Shown one piece after another: positions 48,653 through 59,030 of a stretch of DNA of 64,000 bases. The notes under the pieces were generated by a model. It ran no database searches, had not been told where the DNA came from, and was given only the letters and a program-made list of their open reading frames with translations. Positions within the stretch are counted from its first letter, which is position 1, and each line of letters starts with the position of its first letter. The translations under genes were made by a program, and so were the position numbers. The stretch covers positions 450,260 to 514,259 of the forward strand of contig CAWIGB010000012.1 of NCBI GenBank assembly GCA_963835375.1, given 5' to 3'. Origin of the DNA: Salinisphaera sp963835375 (GTDB taxonomy: Bacteria > Pseudomonadota > Gammaproteobacteria > Nevskiales > Salinisphaeraceae).

Positions 48653-49756
48653 TTAGTCGCTGCTGGAGCCGGAAGCGCTGTTCGATGACCCGTTGGCGTT
48701 GGTCGACGAAGCACTGGAACGGGACGACGAGCTCTTCGTGCCGGACGATTTGCTCGCGGCCGGCTTCGAGCGTGTCGAGCCGGATTTCGTGCTCGCGGCT
48801 CGTTTTTTAGTGCCCGTTGTCTTGGCGCTGGAGACGCTGCTCTTGGTCGTCTTGGTGCTGCCCGATGTACTGGAGCCGGCGCGCTTCGAACTGGTTTTCT
48901 TGGGCGGGCTTTTCCGGGCCGAGGTCTTGGTGGTGGATGCCTTGCCCGACGCGGCCTGAGACGAGGAAGACTTGGCCGTGGACGACTTCGAGGTGCTCGA
49001 CTTCGTCTTGCTGCCGGTACGCGACTTGGAAGCCGCCGTGCTCTTCGACCCGGTGCGACTTCTGGTGGAGCCGCTGCCGGGTGAAGACGACGACTTGGTG
49101 GCAGAGGACGAGCCAGAGCCCTTGCTGGTCTTGCTCTTGGTCTGCGTCGAGCTCGTGCGCTTCCGAGCAGTGGAACGACCGGCCGTTCCACTGCGGGTCG
49201 ATGAACTGCTGGGACTCGGAGCCGCGCCCGGTGCGGCATCGGCCGCGTCCTGAGCGGCCGAGCGGACGCTGGATTCGGCCTGGTCCACGGCCTGGCCCGC
49301 CGTATCCTGCGCGGACTGCGCATAATGGCTTGCCTCCGAGCGCGCTTTTTCGGCGGCGCGCGCCGCGGCCTGCTGCGCCGCCTCGCTCATCTGCTCGATT
49401 CGGGTATCGGTGCCACTCAGATTGTCGCGAATCTGGGTCGAGACCTCACGGCGCGTGTTCTCGAGGATCGACAGACTCTGACGCGCGTTGGACAGGATGC
49501 GATCCATCGTGTCCTGGAGCAGCTGTACCTGGGCCAGCGCCAGATCCCGCGGCGCGCCACCCTGCTTGAGGGTCTGCAGGCTGCTCAGCGCCTGTTCGTA
49601 GTGCGTCTTGATCGCGGCCAGCTCATGTTCGGCGAGCTGCTCGATGCCGTCGTATATCGCCTTGTTGGCCGACGTCAGTGCTCCAGTGTAATTGCGTCGC
49701 AGCGAATCGATGTCGCTGCGGATCTGCGTGATTGGATTCTTCTTCGAACGCGCCAT
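48653..49756 (-). CDS. Phasin-family protein with long Ser/Lys/Thr-rich histone-like tail
   Basis: 367 residues, intact. Residues 1-150 are helical and coiled-coil-like (SLRRNYTGALTSANKAIYDG, IEQLAEHELAAIKTHYEQAL, QVQLLQDTMDRILSNARQSL), as in phasins that coat polyhydroxyalkanoate granules. A linker (SAQDTAGQAVDQAESSVRSA) follows. Residues 180-367 are low complexity with KTSS, SKSRTGSK and SSTSKSST repeats, very basic and Ser-rich, like the histone-H1/AlgP-like tail of PhaF. Such tails bind DNA and position granules. Divergent from fadBA, which fits a link to fatty acid or acyl-CoA metabolism. No PHA synthase gene is in the window, so the granule role is inferred. Confidence 0.72.
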   Translation of the reverse strand: MARSKKNPITQIRSDIDSLRRNYTGALTSANKAIYDGIEQLAEHELAAIKTHYEQALSSLQTLKQGGAPRDLALAQVQLLQDTMDRILSNARQSLSILENTRREVSTQIRDNLSGTDTRIEQMSEAAQQAAARAAEKARSEASHYAQSAQDTAGQAVDQAESSVRSAAQDAADAAPGAAPSPSSSSTRSGTAGRSTARKRTSSTQTKSKTSKGSGSSSATKSSSSPGSGSTRSRTGSKSTAASKSRTGSKTKSSTSKSSTAKSSSSQAASGKASTTKTSARKSPPKKTSSKRAGSSTSGSTKTTKSSVSSAKTTGTKKRAASTKSGSTRSKPAASKSSGTKSSSSRSSASSTNANGSSNSASGSSSD

Positions 49757-49792
49757 GATGAAAAACGTCCATGATCCAGCGGATGAAGCGCT

Positions 49793-49821
49793 AGATAATC
49801 ATGCTCGCCCATAAGTGTCAA
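49793..49821 (-). promoter_or_regulatory. Putative promoter of the phasin gene
   Basis: On the minus strand TTGACA (49821-49816, full consensus) is followed after 17 bp by TTATCT (49798-49793), about 37 bp before the start codon. The -35 is strong, the -10 weak. Confidence 0.45.
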
Positions 49822-49863
49822 AAACCCGTGGTACGGCGGCTGGCGCCTGCACCGCGGATGCCG

Positions 49864-49877
49864 GTAACGCGCGTTAC
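49864..49877. promoter_or_regulatory. Perfect 14-bp palindrome upstream of fadB
   Basis: GTAACGCGCGTTAC, between the phasin and fadB genes, 129 bp before fadB. It shares ACGC/GCGT half-sites with the palindrome at 49910-49927. Confidence 0.5.
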
Positions 49878-49905
49878 TAAAAGTGTCGATGCCGTTGTGG
49901 GGCGA

Positions 49906-49927
49906 TTGACAATACGCTAGCGTATTG
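49906..49927. promoter_or_regulatory. Consensus -35 overlapping a perfect 18-bp palindrome (fadBA operator)
   Basis: TTGACA (49906-49911) runs into CAATACGCTAGCGTATTG (49910-49927), a perfect inverted repeat lying where the promoter spacer should be. A weak -10 (TAGGTT, 49931-49936) follows. A repressor bound here would block RNA polymerase; a TetR-type fatty-acid regulator is plausible. The motif does not match the PsrA box GAAAC-N4-GTTTC. Confidence 0.6.
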
Positions 49928-50005
49928 AGCTAGGTTTTCACGACAAGCAGGCGTTCGGTCGCTCCCCCGCCGACGTCTTCATTCGTTTATTGGAGCGTGT
50001 AATCC

Positions 50006-52160
<2,155 letters not shown>

Positions 52161-52205
52161 CGCGCCGATCGCAGCCACGCATCCCATCCTTTTCCGGAGA
52201 ACCTC

Positions 52206-53382
52206 ATGCAAGCCAATGGCAGTAATGAAGTCGTGATCGTCGACGCGGTGCGCACCGCGATGGGCCGCTCGAAGGGCGGCATGTTTCGCGACACGCGCGC
52301 CGAAGAACTCTCGGCCGAACTGATGAAAGCGCTGGTCACGCGCAACGACCTCGACCCGAACGAGATCGAGGACGTCATCTGGGGCTGTGTCCAGCAGACC
52401 AAGGAGCAGGGCCTGAACATCGGCCGCAATGCCGCGCTGCTGGCCGGTTTGCCGCACGCGGTGGCCGGGCAGACCGTGAACCGCCTGTGCGGCTCCTCGA
52501 TGCAGTCGATTCACAGCGCGGTCGGCGCGATCGCCGCCGGTATCGACGGGGTCTATCTCTGCGGTGGCGTCGAGCACATGGGCCATGTGCCGATGGACTA
52601 CAACGTGGATATCGCGCCGCAGCTGTCCAAGTATGTCGCCAAGCCGGCGGCGATGATGGGCCTGACCGCTGAAATGCTGGCCAATATTCACCAGATCGAT
52701 CGCAAGTCGCAGGACGCATTCGCGCTGCAAAGTCATCAGCGTGCGCACCGGGCCAACGTCGACGGTGAGTTCGCCGACGAGATCGTGCCGGTGCACGGCG
52801 TCGACGAGAACGGTCACCTGAAGATGTGCGATGCCGACGAAGTCGTGCGCGCCGGACGCAAGCCTGGACGCGCTCGGTTCGCTGCGCCCGGCGTTCAACC
52901 CCCGGGGCGGTACGGTCACGGCCGGCAACTCCTCGGCAATCTCCGACGGGGCAGCGGCCGTGCTCGTCATGTCGGCCGACAAGGCGAAGGCGTTGGGTAT
53001 GACGCCGATGGCGCGAATCCGCGGCATGGCCGTGGCGGGTTGCGATCCGTCGGTCATGGGCCGCGGCCCGGTGCCGGCAACGCAGAAAGCGTTGCAACGG
53101 GCGGGCGTGAGCCTGGCCGATATCGACTACATCGAGCTCAACGAAGCCTTCGCTGCCCAGAGCCTGGCTGTGCTCAAGGAACTGGGCATCGAGGATCGTC
53201 AGGATGTGATCAACGTTCGTGGCGGCGCCATTGCCCTGGGCCATCCGCTGGGCACTTCAGGCGCGCGCATCACCGGCGCGCTGGCTCATATTCTGGAAGA
53301 CAAGGGCGGCTCGCTGGGCCTGGCCACCATGTGTATCGGCATGGGCCAGGGGATTGCGACCGTGATCGAACGGGTCGGATAG
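52206..53382 (+). CDS. fadA: 3-ketoacyl-CoA thiolase, beta subunit of the fatty acid oxidation complex
   Basis: Start ATG 52206 (MQANGSNEVVIVDAVRTAMG) behind CCGGAGA. The nucleophilic Cys is in VNRLCGSSMQSIHSAVGAIA, His and the second Cys in GGAIALGHPLGTSGARI and LATMCIGMGQGIATVIE. One frame change near 52855 joins DEVVRAG to SLDALGSLRPAFNPRGGTVT. About 392 residues, ending ERVG at 53382. An intrinsic terminator follows. Confidence 0.95.
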
Positions 53383-53416
53383 ACCGGTAACAACAAGACT
53401 GGTTGGGGGGAACGGG

Positions 53417-53441
53417 AGCCGGCCTTCGGGCCGGCTTTTTT
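53417..53441 (+). terminator. Intrinsic terminator of fadBA
   Basis: AGCCGGCC-TTCG-GGCCGGCT with a stable tetraloop followed by a run of T, 35 bp after the fadA stop. Confidence 0.9.
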
Positions 53442-53540
53442 ATTGTGCCGAGCCTCGATCGAGGTTCCGGCGCACGGCGACAGGCCGGCGCGTTGGCATA
53501 TGCTTTGTTTCCGCGGTGCCAAGTCTTACAGTAACGACCC

Positions 53541-54521
53541 ATGGAGCGTTCGCGAACATATGGTGGCGGGTGTCCGCGCGGCATCGTCGGGCTGGCTGTT
53601 GTGCTGTTTGTGCTCGCTGTTGCTGCCGCCACGCCCTGTGAGGCCGCGGGCAATCAATCGACGCTGAGCCTGCCGATATCGATGCCCGCCAATGCCAAGA
53701 CATTGGCCTCGAACCGCTCGAAAAAGACTTATCCGCTCATCGCGGGTCGAATCGTTCAACTCGGCGGGATTCCCGGCAATATTTCCGCCGTTCGGGTCGT
53801 TGACGGCTCAGCCATGCAGCAGACATTTCTCCTGGCCGACGCGGGTACAGCCAAGGCGCTGGCGGCAACGCTTGTACAACGACTGAGTCAGGCCGGGTTC
53901 GAGCCGCTGTTTTCCTGCGACGGCGCGAGCTGTGGGCCCCGTTTCCAGAAGGTCTCGCCCGGTTATCGCGCTGCGCCCGCGCATTTCGACGGGGCACTGG
54001 CCGGTCAGGTTTATCGTGCGATGCGGCGGCCCAGTGCCGACGGCGATGAGTACGTTGCTCTGCAGATCGCGCCGGACAACGCCGGGCTGGCGGTTCAGTT
54101 CGATGTCGCGCGCTCGCAGCCGCGAGAAGTCGGGGCGATCTCGGTGGACGCGGCCGAAATGGCGCGCCAGCTCACGCAAACCGGTCATGTCGCGCTGCAC
54201 GGTATCTTTTTCGGTACCGACAGCGACCGTATCAAGCCGGAATCGCGCTCGATGGTCGATCAAATCGCCAAGCTCCTCGACAACAAGCCCAAGCTGCGGC
54301 TGTTGGTGGTCGGCCATACCGACAATCGGGGCAGTTTCGCCTATAACCAGGCGTTGTCGGAACGCCGGGCGAAGGCGGTAGTCCAGGCCCTGGTCACGCA
54401 ACACGGCATCGCCCCGAGCCGGCTCAAACCCGTGGGTGTGAGTTATGCGGCGCCCAGCGCGAGCAACGCCACTGCCGCCGGTCGAGCCAGGAATCGTCGT
54501 GTCGAGCTCGTGCCCTGGTGA
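53541..54521 (+). CDS. OmpA-family periplasmic protein with DUF4892-like N-terminal domain
   Basis: 326 residues, intact. A signal peptide (IVGLAVVLFVLAVAAATPCE; cleavage near CEAAG). The middle region (VRVVDGSAMQQTFLLADAGT, VQRLSQAGFEPLFSCDGASC) resembles DUF4892, with the CxxxxCG pair forming a likely disulfide. The C-terminal OmpA domain has LHGIFFGTDSDRIKPESRSM, LLVVGHTDNRGSFAYNQALS and RARNRRVELV, the peptidoglycan-binding signature. It should anchor the outer membrane or a complex to peptidoglycan. Own transcription unit after the fadBA terminator. Start at ATG 53541 lacks a strong ribosome binding site. Confidence 0.85.
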   Translation: MERSRTYGGGCPRGIVGLAVVLFVLAVAAATPCEAAGNQSTLSLPISMPANAKTLASNRSKKTYPLIAGRIVQLGGIPGNISAVRVVDGSAMQQTFLLADAGTAKALAATLVQRLSQAGFEPLFSCDGASCGPRFQKVSPGYRAAPAHFDGALAGQVYRAMRRPSADGDEYVALQIAPDNAGLAVQFDVARSQPREVGAISVDAAEMARQLTQTGHVALHGIFFGTDSDRIKPESRSMVDQIAKLLDNKPKLRLLVVGHTDNRGSFAYNQALSERRAKAVVQALVTQHGIAPSRLKPVGVSYAAPSASNATAAGRARNRRVELVPW

Positions 54522-54672
54522 CACCGCACCGTGTTCGACATGTCGCTGGCGCTTACCGGGGCGTGTCGGCGCGGCTTGTCGCTAGCGCCGCGGAGTTCTG
54601 AACGGATCACGCTCGGCGTTGCGCGCTTGGCCTGACTCGATTCGGGGCGCCACGTCGCGGGGCCTGAAAAGG

Positions 54673-55560
54673 TTATTCGTGCAGCTTGAATACGATCGGG
54701 ATGATCAGCTCCAGCCGATTGCGCTGTGCGGCGGCCGGCATCGGCGGCAACGGGCGCGAGGCCGCCAGCATTCGGCGGGCGGCGGCATCCAGCGTTGGCG
54801 ATCCGGAGGAGTCGGCAATCCGGCTTTCCAGCACCTTGCCATCGGCATCGACGGCGAGGAACAGTTTGACGGTGCCTTCGATATGGTTCTGCCTGGCCTT
54901 TTCCGGATAATGCTTATGTCGCCCCAGCCAGGCGCGTAGCTCGGCGATGTAGTCGTCCGTGGTCTGCTCGCGATTGCCGTAGGCCCCCTGGCGACTCGTT
55001 CCGGCCGGCTGGGTGGCATCGCGCGCCGTGACTTGCTGTGCCGGTGCCATGTCCGAAAGCGTCTGTTGTGGTGTCACCGATAACGCGGGCGCGATGGAGG
55101 GCGGGCCAGTGGCGTCGCTCGGGCCGGCATCCGAACCCGCTGGAACAGCTGCCGCGGCGATCTCGGGCGCGTCGGCCGCGGCCGCGGGCGGGCTCGGTGC
55201 CGCTGCGGCGATGGTCTCGGCCTGGTCGCTGGGCGCATCGCCGATCGACGGTGTGACCGGCTCGGCGGCTTCGATCGGCGCATTCGGCGCGGCGGCGCTG
55301 TCGGGCGTCGGCGTGGCTGAAGCCGGTGCGCTGCTCGTGTGGTCTGCTTCGCGGCTGTTGTCTTGCAGCTGTTCGAGCGGCATGTCCTTGATGCTGGTGG
55401 GCTTGTTGTCCGGCTGGTCGAGCGACACCATCACGCCGCGCGACGTGTCCGGCGAGGGCGGCGGCGCGGCGGGCGACCAGATCAGCAATGCGATCAGCAG
55501 CACATGAAGCAGCGTCGCGCAGCCGATCGCGATCAGCCATTGCCGCCGCGAAATCGGCAT
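54673..55560 (-). CDS. tonB: TonB family energy-transducing protein
   Basis: 295 residues, intact. N-terminal anchor (LIAIGCATLLHVLLIALLIW), a long Pro/Ala/Ser-rich periplasmic spacer (about 35-200), and the C-terminal TonB domain with HKHYPEKARQNHIEGTVKLF and AARRMLAASRPLPPMPAAAQ. The canonical YP motif is present as HYPEKAR. Energises outer-membrane TonB-dependent receptors. Last gene of a five-gene minus-strand operon; its start overlaps the exbD stop. Confidence 0.92.
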   Translation of the reverse strand: MPISRRQWLIAIGCATLLHVLLIALLIWSPAAPPPSPDTSRGVMVSLDQPDNKPTSIKDMPLEQLQDNSREADHTSSAPASATPTPDSAAAPNAPIEAAEPVTPSIGDAPSDQAETIAAAAPSPPAAAADAPEIAAAAVPAGSDAGPSDATGPPSIAPALSVTPQQTLSDMAPAQQVTARDATQPAGTSRQGAYGNREQTTDDYIAELRAWLGRHKHYPEKARQNHIEGTVKLFLAVDADGKVLESRIADSSGSPTLDAAARRMLAASRPLPPMPAAAQRNRLELIIPIVFKLHE

Positions 55561-55979
55561 TAGCCGCGGGTTGACTGGGTCACGAGCCGCAGGCGGTGGG
55601 CGCCGGCTGCCCGCAATACGTCCATCAGCTTCACGACGCGGCTCGTGGCCAGGCTGGCATCGGCACGCAGGCGGACCGGCGTGTTCGGTCGTTGTTGCAG
55701 TCGTTGCCGCACCGCTTTTTCGAGCGCGTCGTTCTGCATCGGCTGGTCGTCCAAAGCAACGCGGCCGTCGGCACCCAGCGACACTTCGATGCCTTGCTGG
55801 TCGGCAGCGGTCGGGCTGGTCGAGTGGGGCGGGTCGACTTCCAGCGGCGACGGAGCGGCCAGCCGGCCCGCGAGCATGAAGAAAATCAGAAGCAGGAACA
55901 CCACATTGGTCAGCGGCAATACCGCGTCGTCCAGGCGCGCGGCCATGGAGCTCGAACGAGGGGCGCGTCGAAAACGCAT
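55560..55979 (-). CDS. exbD: ExbD-family protein, second copy
   Basis: 139 residues. Single N-terminal helix with the functional Asp in ARLDDAVLPLTNVVFLLLIF; note that this reads LTNVVFLLLIFF where canonical ExbD has L(I/V)DVVFxLLxFF, so the pore aspartate is Asn here. The periplasmic part has GRVALDDQPMQNDALEKAVR and RLRADASLATSRVVKLMDVL. Overlaps tonB and the first exbD by one base each. Confidence 0.88.
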   Translation of the reverse strand: MRFRRAPRSSSMAARLDDAVLPLTNVVFLLLIFFMLAGRLAAPSPLEVDPPHSTSPTAADQQGIEVSLGADGRVALDDQPMQNDALEKAVRQRLQQRPNTPVRLRADASLATSRVVKLMDVLRAAGAHRLRLVTQSTRG

Positions 55980-56419
55980 CAGGAGGAGGGCCCGTCGGCC
56001 GCGGTGTTCATCAGGGAGATATCCTGGACGCCGGCCTGCGACAGCGCATCCAGCACGCGCACCGTATCCTGGAGTGTGACGCCGTTGCCCGACCGCACGA
56101 GTACGCGGCGATCCGGATTTCCGCGCCGGGCCGCGGTTACCCGGGCGATCAACGTCTTCATCGGCACATAGTGGCCCGCGTAGCGCACCCCATCCGTGCG
56201 CACTTCGACCAGCAGAGCGCCGGCGATGCCGTGTGCAGGTGCGCCCCCCGAGGCGGTATCGAGCGTGATCCGATGCTCGTTGCTGAGGTTGTAGGCGAGC
56301 ATGAAGAACAGCAGCAGGATGAACACCACGTCGATCAGCGGTGTCAGGCCGATCAGCCGGGCGCGACGGCGTCGGCCGCTGCGGCTAAATGACAGGGCGG
56401 CGGTAGACGAAGGCGTCAT
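55979..56419 (-). CDS. exbD: ExbD-family protein, first copy with canonical pore Asp
   Basis: 146 residues. The membrane helix GLTPLIDVVFILLLFFMLAY contains the proton-carrying Asp. The periplasmic domain has GALLVEVRTDGVRYAGHYVP, VLVRSGNGVTLQDTVRVLDA and LSQAGVQDISLMN. The start at 56419 overlaps exbB by 35 bp; a later start is possible. Confidence 0.9.
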   Translation of the reverse strand: MTPSSTAALSFSRSGRRRRARLIGLTPLIDVVFILLLFFMLAYNLSNEHRITLDTASGGAPAHGIAGALLVEVRTDGVRYAGHYVPMKTLIARVTAARRGNPDRRVLVRSGNGVTLQDTVRVLDALSQAGVQDISLMNTAADGPSS

Positions 56420-57092
56420 CGGAATCCATATCCGCGTCGGTATCGACCTGCGACGGATCGAGTATGAAGATACGCGTCACGATGCTGTCCATCTCCTGGG
56501 CCTGGCGATCGACAAGGCCTTCGAACCAGCTGAGCGCGACCATGACCGGCATGGCCACCCCCAGGCCGACGGCGGTCGTCAGAAGCGCCTGCCAGATGCC
56601 GCCGGAGAGCAGCGCCGGATTGACCTGGTTGCCGGCGGCCTGGAGCGCCTGGAATGCCTCGATCATGCCGAGCACGGTGCCGAACAGACCGAGCAGCGGC
56701 GCGAGCGATGCGATGACTTCGAGCGTGCGCAGATGCGAGCGGAGCTGTTCGAGGATATCCGCCCCGTATTGCATGATCTCCTCGCGCATCTGCGGCTCGG
56801 GCAGACTCTGACGTTGTTTGAGCTCCAGCGTGCGCCGGGCCACCCGGGCCACCGGGCTGCGCGAACGTCGCGTCGCGGCCAGCGCCGAGGGGGCATTGCC
56901 GGCTCGGTAGAGCGAGAGTGCTTCGCGTGCCGCTCGAAAGTCGCTGATCCCGACGGCGCGGAACTGCATCAGCTTGGCGACGATGATCGTGATCGCCAGG
57001 ATCGACATCAGCCCCAGGAGAATCACGACCGGGCCGCCGACCAGCAGTTTGTCGTTGAGGTGCTTCAGCAGTTCGAGGAGATTTTGCAGCAC
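56385..57092 (-). CDS. exbB: ExbB/TolQ-family proton channel protein
   Basis: 235 residues from GTG 57092 behind GGAG. Membrane segments VILLGLMSILAITIIVAKLM, LEVIASLAPLLGLFGTVLGM and WQALLTTAVGLGVAMPVMVA, with the MotA/TolQ/ExbB signature around APLLGLFGTVLGMIEAFQ. Builds the proton-driven motor with the two ExbD proteins. Confidence 0.93.
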   Translation of the reverse strand: MLQNLLELLKHLNDKLLVGGPVVILLGLMSILAITIIVAKLMQFRAVGISDFRAAREALSLYRAGNAPSALAATRRSRSPVARVARRTLELKQRQSLPEPQMREEIMQYGADILEQLRSHLRTLEVIASLAPLLGLFGTVLGMIEAFQALQAAGNQVNPALLSGGIWQALLTTAVGLGVAMPVMVALSWFEGLVDRQAQEMDSIVTRIFILDPSQVDTDADMDSDDAFVYRRPVI

Positions 57093-57721
57093 TTGTCTAC
57101 TCCATGGCGCCAGACGTCGCTCCCGGGGCTAGATTCGATGAATGGCACGCGGCCGCGCTGCGATACGGAAATCAGGGATAGACAGTCGTGACGTTCCTTC
57201 GGCGGGCCGTTGCCGTTATTCACCGTGCACTGCAGCACGTCATTGAGTAGCAACTGGCCGATCTGCTTGCAGGCGAGCCCCGGGATATCGAACACCTTGA
57301 GGCTGGTTTTGCCGGCGGGCATCGGCCCCAGCTGAACCGCGAGACGCTTGGCCACGATGCCGTTGTTATCGAACATCACCACGTCCAGCTTGAACGAATC
57401 GAACGCGCTGTCGGTCAGATTCTGAGTGACCAGATAGGCCCGGCATGCATTATCGACCGAGGTCAGCTTGTTGAGCTCGACATCCACCGCCTGCGAACTC
57501 GCGGTGGCCGACTTGGGTATCTGGGCGGCCGAGGTATTGCCGGTCGCGGTGTTCGAAGCTCCGCTCGTGCTGGCGTCCCCGGTCGAGCTGGGCACGGCGC
57601 CGCTGGCAGCGGCAGTCGAGGTGCTATCGGCGGCCGTCGATTGGCCGTTGTCGGTCTGCGCCCATGCGATGCCGGCGAAACTCAGCGCGCCGATGCAAAG
57701 CAGAATGCGTAATCGTTGCAT
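57065..57721 (-). CDS. Secreted protein of the TonB operon, function unknown
   Basis: About 218 residues from ATG 57721. Signal peptide LRILLCIGALSFAGIAWAQ. A 50-residue Ser/Thr/Ala/Gly-rich low-complexity stretch follows (STAAASGAVPSSTGDASTSG), then a folded domain with DNACRAYLVTQNLTDSAFDS, LDVVMFDNNGIVAKRLAVQL, MPAGKTSLKVFDIPGLACKQ and DVLQCTVNN. Four or five cysteines suggest disulfides. It shares a 28-bp overlap with exbB as read; a one-base error could place the true stop near 57130, just after PFIE. I do not recognise the family. Its place at the head of exbB-exbD-exbD-tonB suggests a periplasmic partner of this TonB system. Confidence 0.75.
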   Translation of the reverse strand: MQRLRILLCIGALSFAGIAWAQTDNGQSTAADSTSTAAASGAVPSSTGDASTSGASNTATGNTSAAQIPKSATASSQAVDVELNKLTSVDNACRAYLVTQNLTDSAFDSFKLDVVMFDNNGIVAKRLAVQLGPMPAGKTSLKVFDIPGLACKQIGQLLLNDVLQCTVNNGNGPPKERHDCLSLISVSQRGRVPFIESSPGSDVWRHGVDKCCKISSNC

Positions 57722-57883
57722 GACCAGCCCCCCTCATCGACCGCAGCCCTCGAGCCGGGGCGCGCGCGTCGGATCAATAACATGGCGAGTATCGCGATCG
57801 TCGTCAGTTGCTGCAAGCTGGCAATCGACAGCCAAGGGCGCTGGCGTCAGACTCGACGGTTTACAAAACGTGGAGGACCACGG

Positions 57884-58927
57884 GTGACGGTTTTTTCATC
57901 GATGGTCGCGGGCGGCCATGAACAGGTCTGTTTCTTTCACGACCCGGCAACCGGATTGCGCGCGATCATCGCGGTTCATTCCACGCAGCGCGGGCCGGGA
58001 CTCGGCGGTGTGCGTATCCGCAATTACAGCGACGAGGCCCAGGCCTTGACCGACGTGCTGCGCCTGTCGGAGGCGATGAGCTACAAGGCCGCCTGCGCGG
58101 GGTTGTCCTGTGGCGGCGCCAAGGCCGTGGTGATGGGGCCGTTCCCGGCCGATCGTGTGGCCGGCATGCATGCGCTGGCGGGGTTCGTGGAGCGTGTCGG
58201 CGGGCGTTATATCGCCACCGAAGACATGGGCATGAGCGAATCGGATATCGCCCGGCTCAACGACGTGACCCGTTTCGCCGTGGGCCGCAGTCTCGCCGAC
58301 GGCGGCTCGGGCGATCCGTCGCCGCATACCGCGCAAGGTGTGATCAACGGCATGCGATCGGCATTACGGGCTGCCGGGATGAGCGACAATTTCAACGGGC
58401 TCAAGGTTGCCGTACAGGGCTGCGGCAGCGTCGGCCTGGGCGTGGTCGAACGTCTGCGAGCCGGTGGCGCCGAGGTGCTGGCCTCGGACATCAGCGCGCC
58501 CGCCATCGAGCGGGCGCGGGCGGCCGGCGCCGAGATCGTCGCCAATGACGATATTCTCGCCGCCGACGTCGATGTGCTGGCGCCCTGCGGCATCGGCGCC
58601 GTACTCAATGAGCGACAGCATTCCGGGCGATCCGATGCGCGCGTCATCGCCGGCGCGGCGAACAATCAGCTCGCGACCGACGCGGACGCAGCGCGTCTGG
58701 CCGAACGCAACATCGTCTATGCGCCGGATTTCGTGATCAACGCCGGCGGGCTGATCAACGTGGCCGACGAAGTGGACCCGGCCGGCTACGATGCAGATCG
58801 TGTGGCTGCCCGCGTTGCCGGGATCGAAACGACGCTCGACGAGATATTCGCCGAAGCGGCCCGTACCGGTCGTACCTCGGCGGCGACGGCACTGGCGTTG
58901 GCCCACGCACGGATCGCATCGGCCTGA
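57884..58927 (+). CDS. Leucine/phenylalanine-dehydrogenase family (Glu/Leu/Phe/Val dehydrogenase)
   Basis: 348 residues from GTG 57884, eight bases after GGAGG. The catalytic Lys-containing segment is AMSYKAACAGLSCGGAKAVV, the substrate side has VGGRYIATEDMGMSESDIAR, and the Rossmann fold has LKVAVQGCGSVGLGVVERLR, then LAPCGIGAVLN, VIAGAANNQLATDADA and YAPDFVINAGGLINVADEVD. Catalyses reversible NAD+-dependent oxidative deamination of branched-chain or aromatic amino acids. The full frame is open upstream to 57716, but the GTG with its ribosome binding site is the likely start. Intact. Confidence 0.9.
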   Translation: MTVFSSMVAGGHEQVCFFHDPATGLRAIIAVHSTQRGPGLGGVRIRNYSDEAQALTDVLRLSEAMSYKAACAGLSCGGAKAVVMGPFPADRVAGMHALAGFVERVGGRYIATEDMGMSESDIARLNDVTRFAVGRSLADGGSGDPSPHTAQGVINGMRSALRAAGMSDNFNGLKVAVQGCGSVGLGVVERLRAGGAEVLASDISAPAIERARAAGAEIVANDDILAADVDVLAPCGIGAVLNERQHSGRSDARVIAGAANNQLATDADAARLAERNIVYAPDFVINAGGLINVADEVDPAGYDADRVAARVAGIETTLDEIFAEAARTGRTSAATALALAHARIASA

Positions 58928-58967
58928 TCGCGGCGAGCGCGCGTCGCTTGCCATGAATCTGCGAACC

Positions 58968-59000
58968 AAAAAAAGCCGCGCTCGATGAGCGCGGCTTTTT
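58968..59000. terminator. Bidirectional intrinsic terminator between convergent genes
   Basis: Seven A, the stem GCCGCGCT / AGCGCGGC around CGATG, then five T. It serves the leucine-dehydrogenase-family gene on the plus strand and the aldo/keto reductase on the minus strand. Confidence 0.9.
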
Positions 59001-59030
59001 CGTTCGACGAATCAACTGGATTCGACGCGA

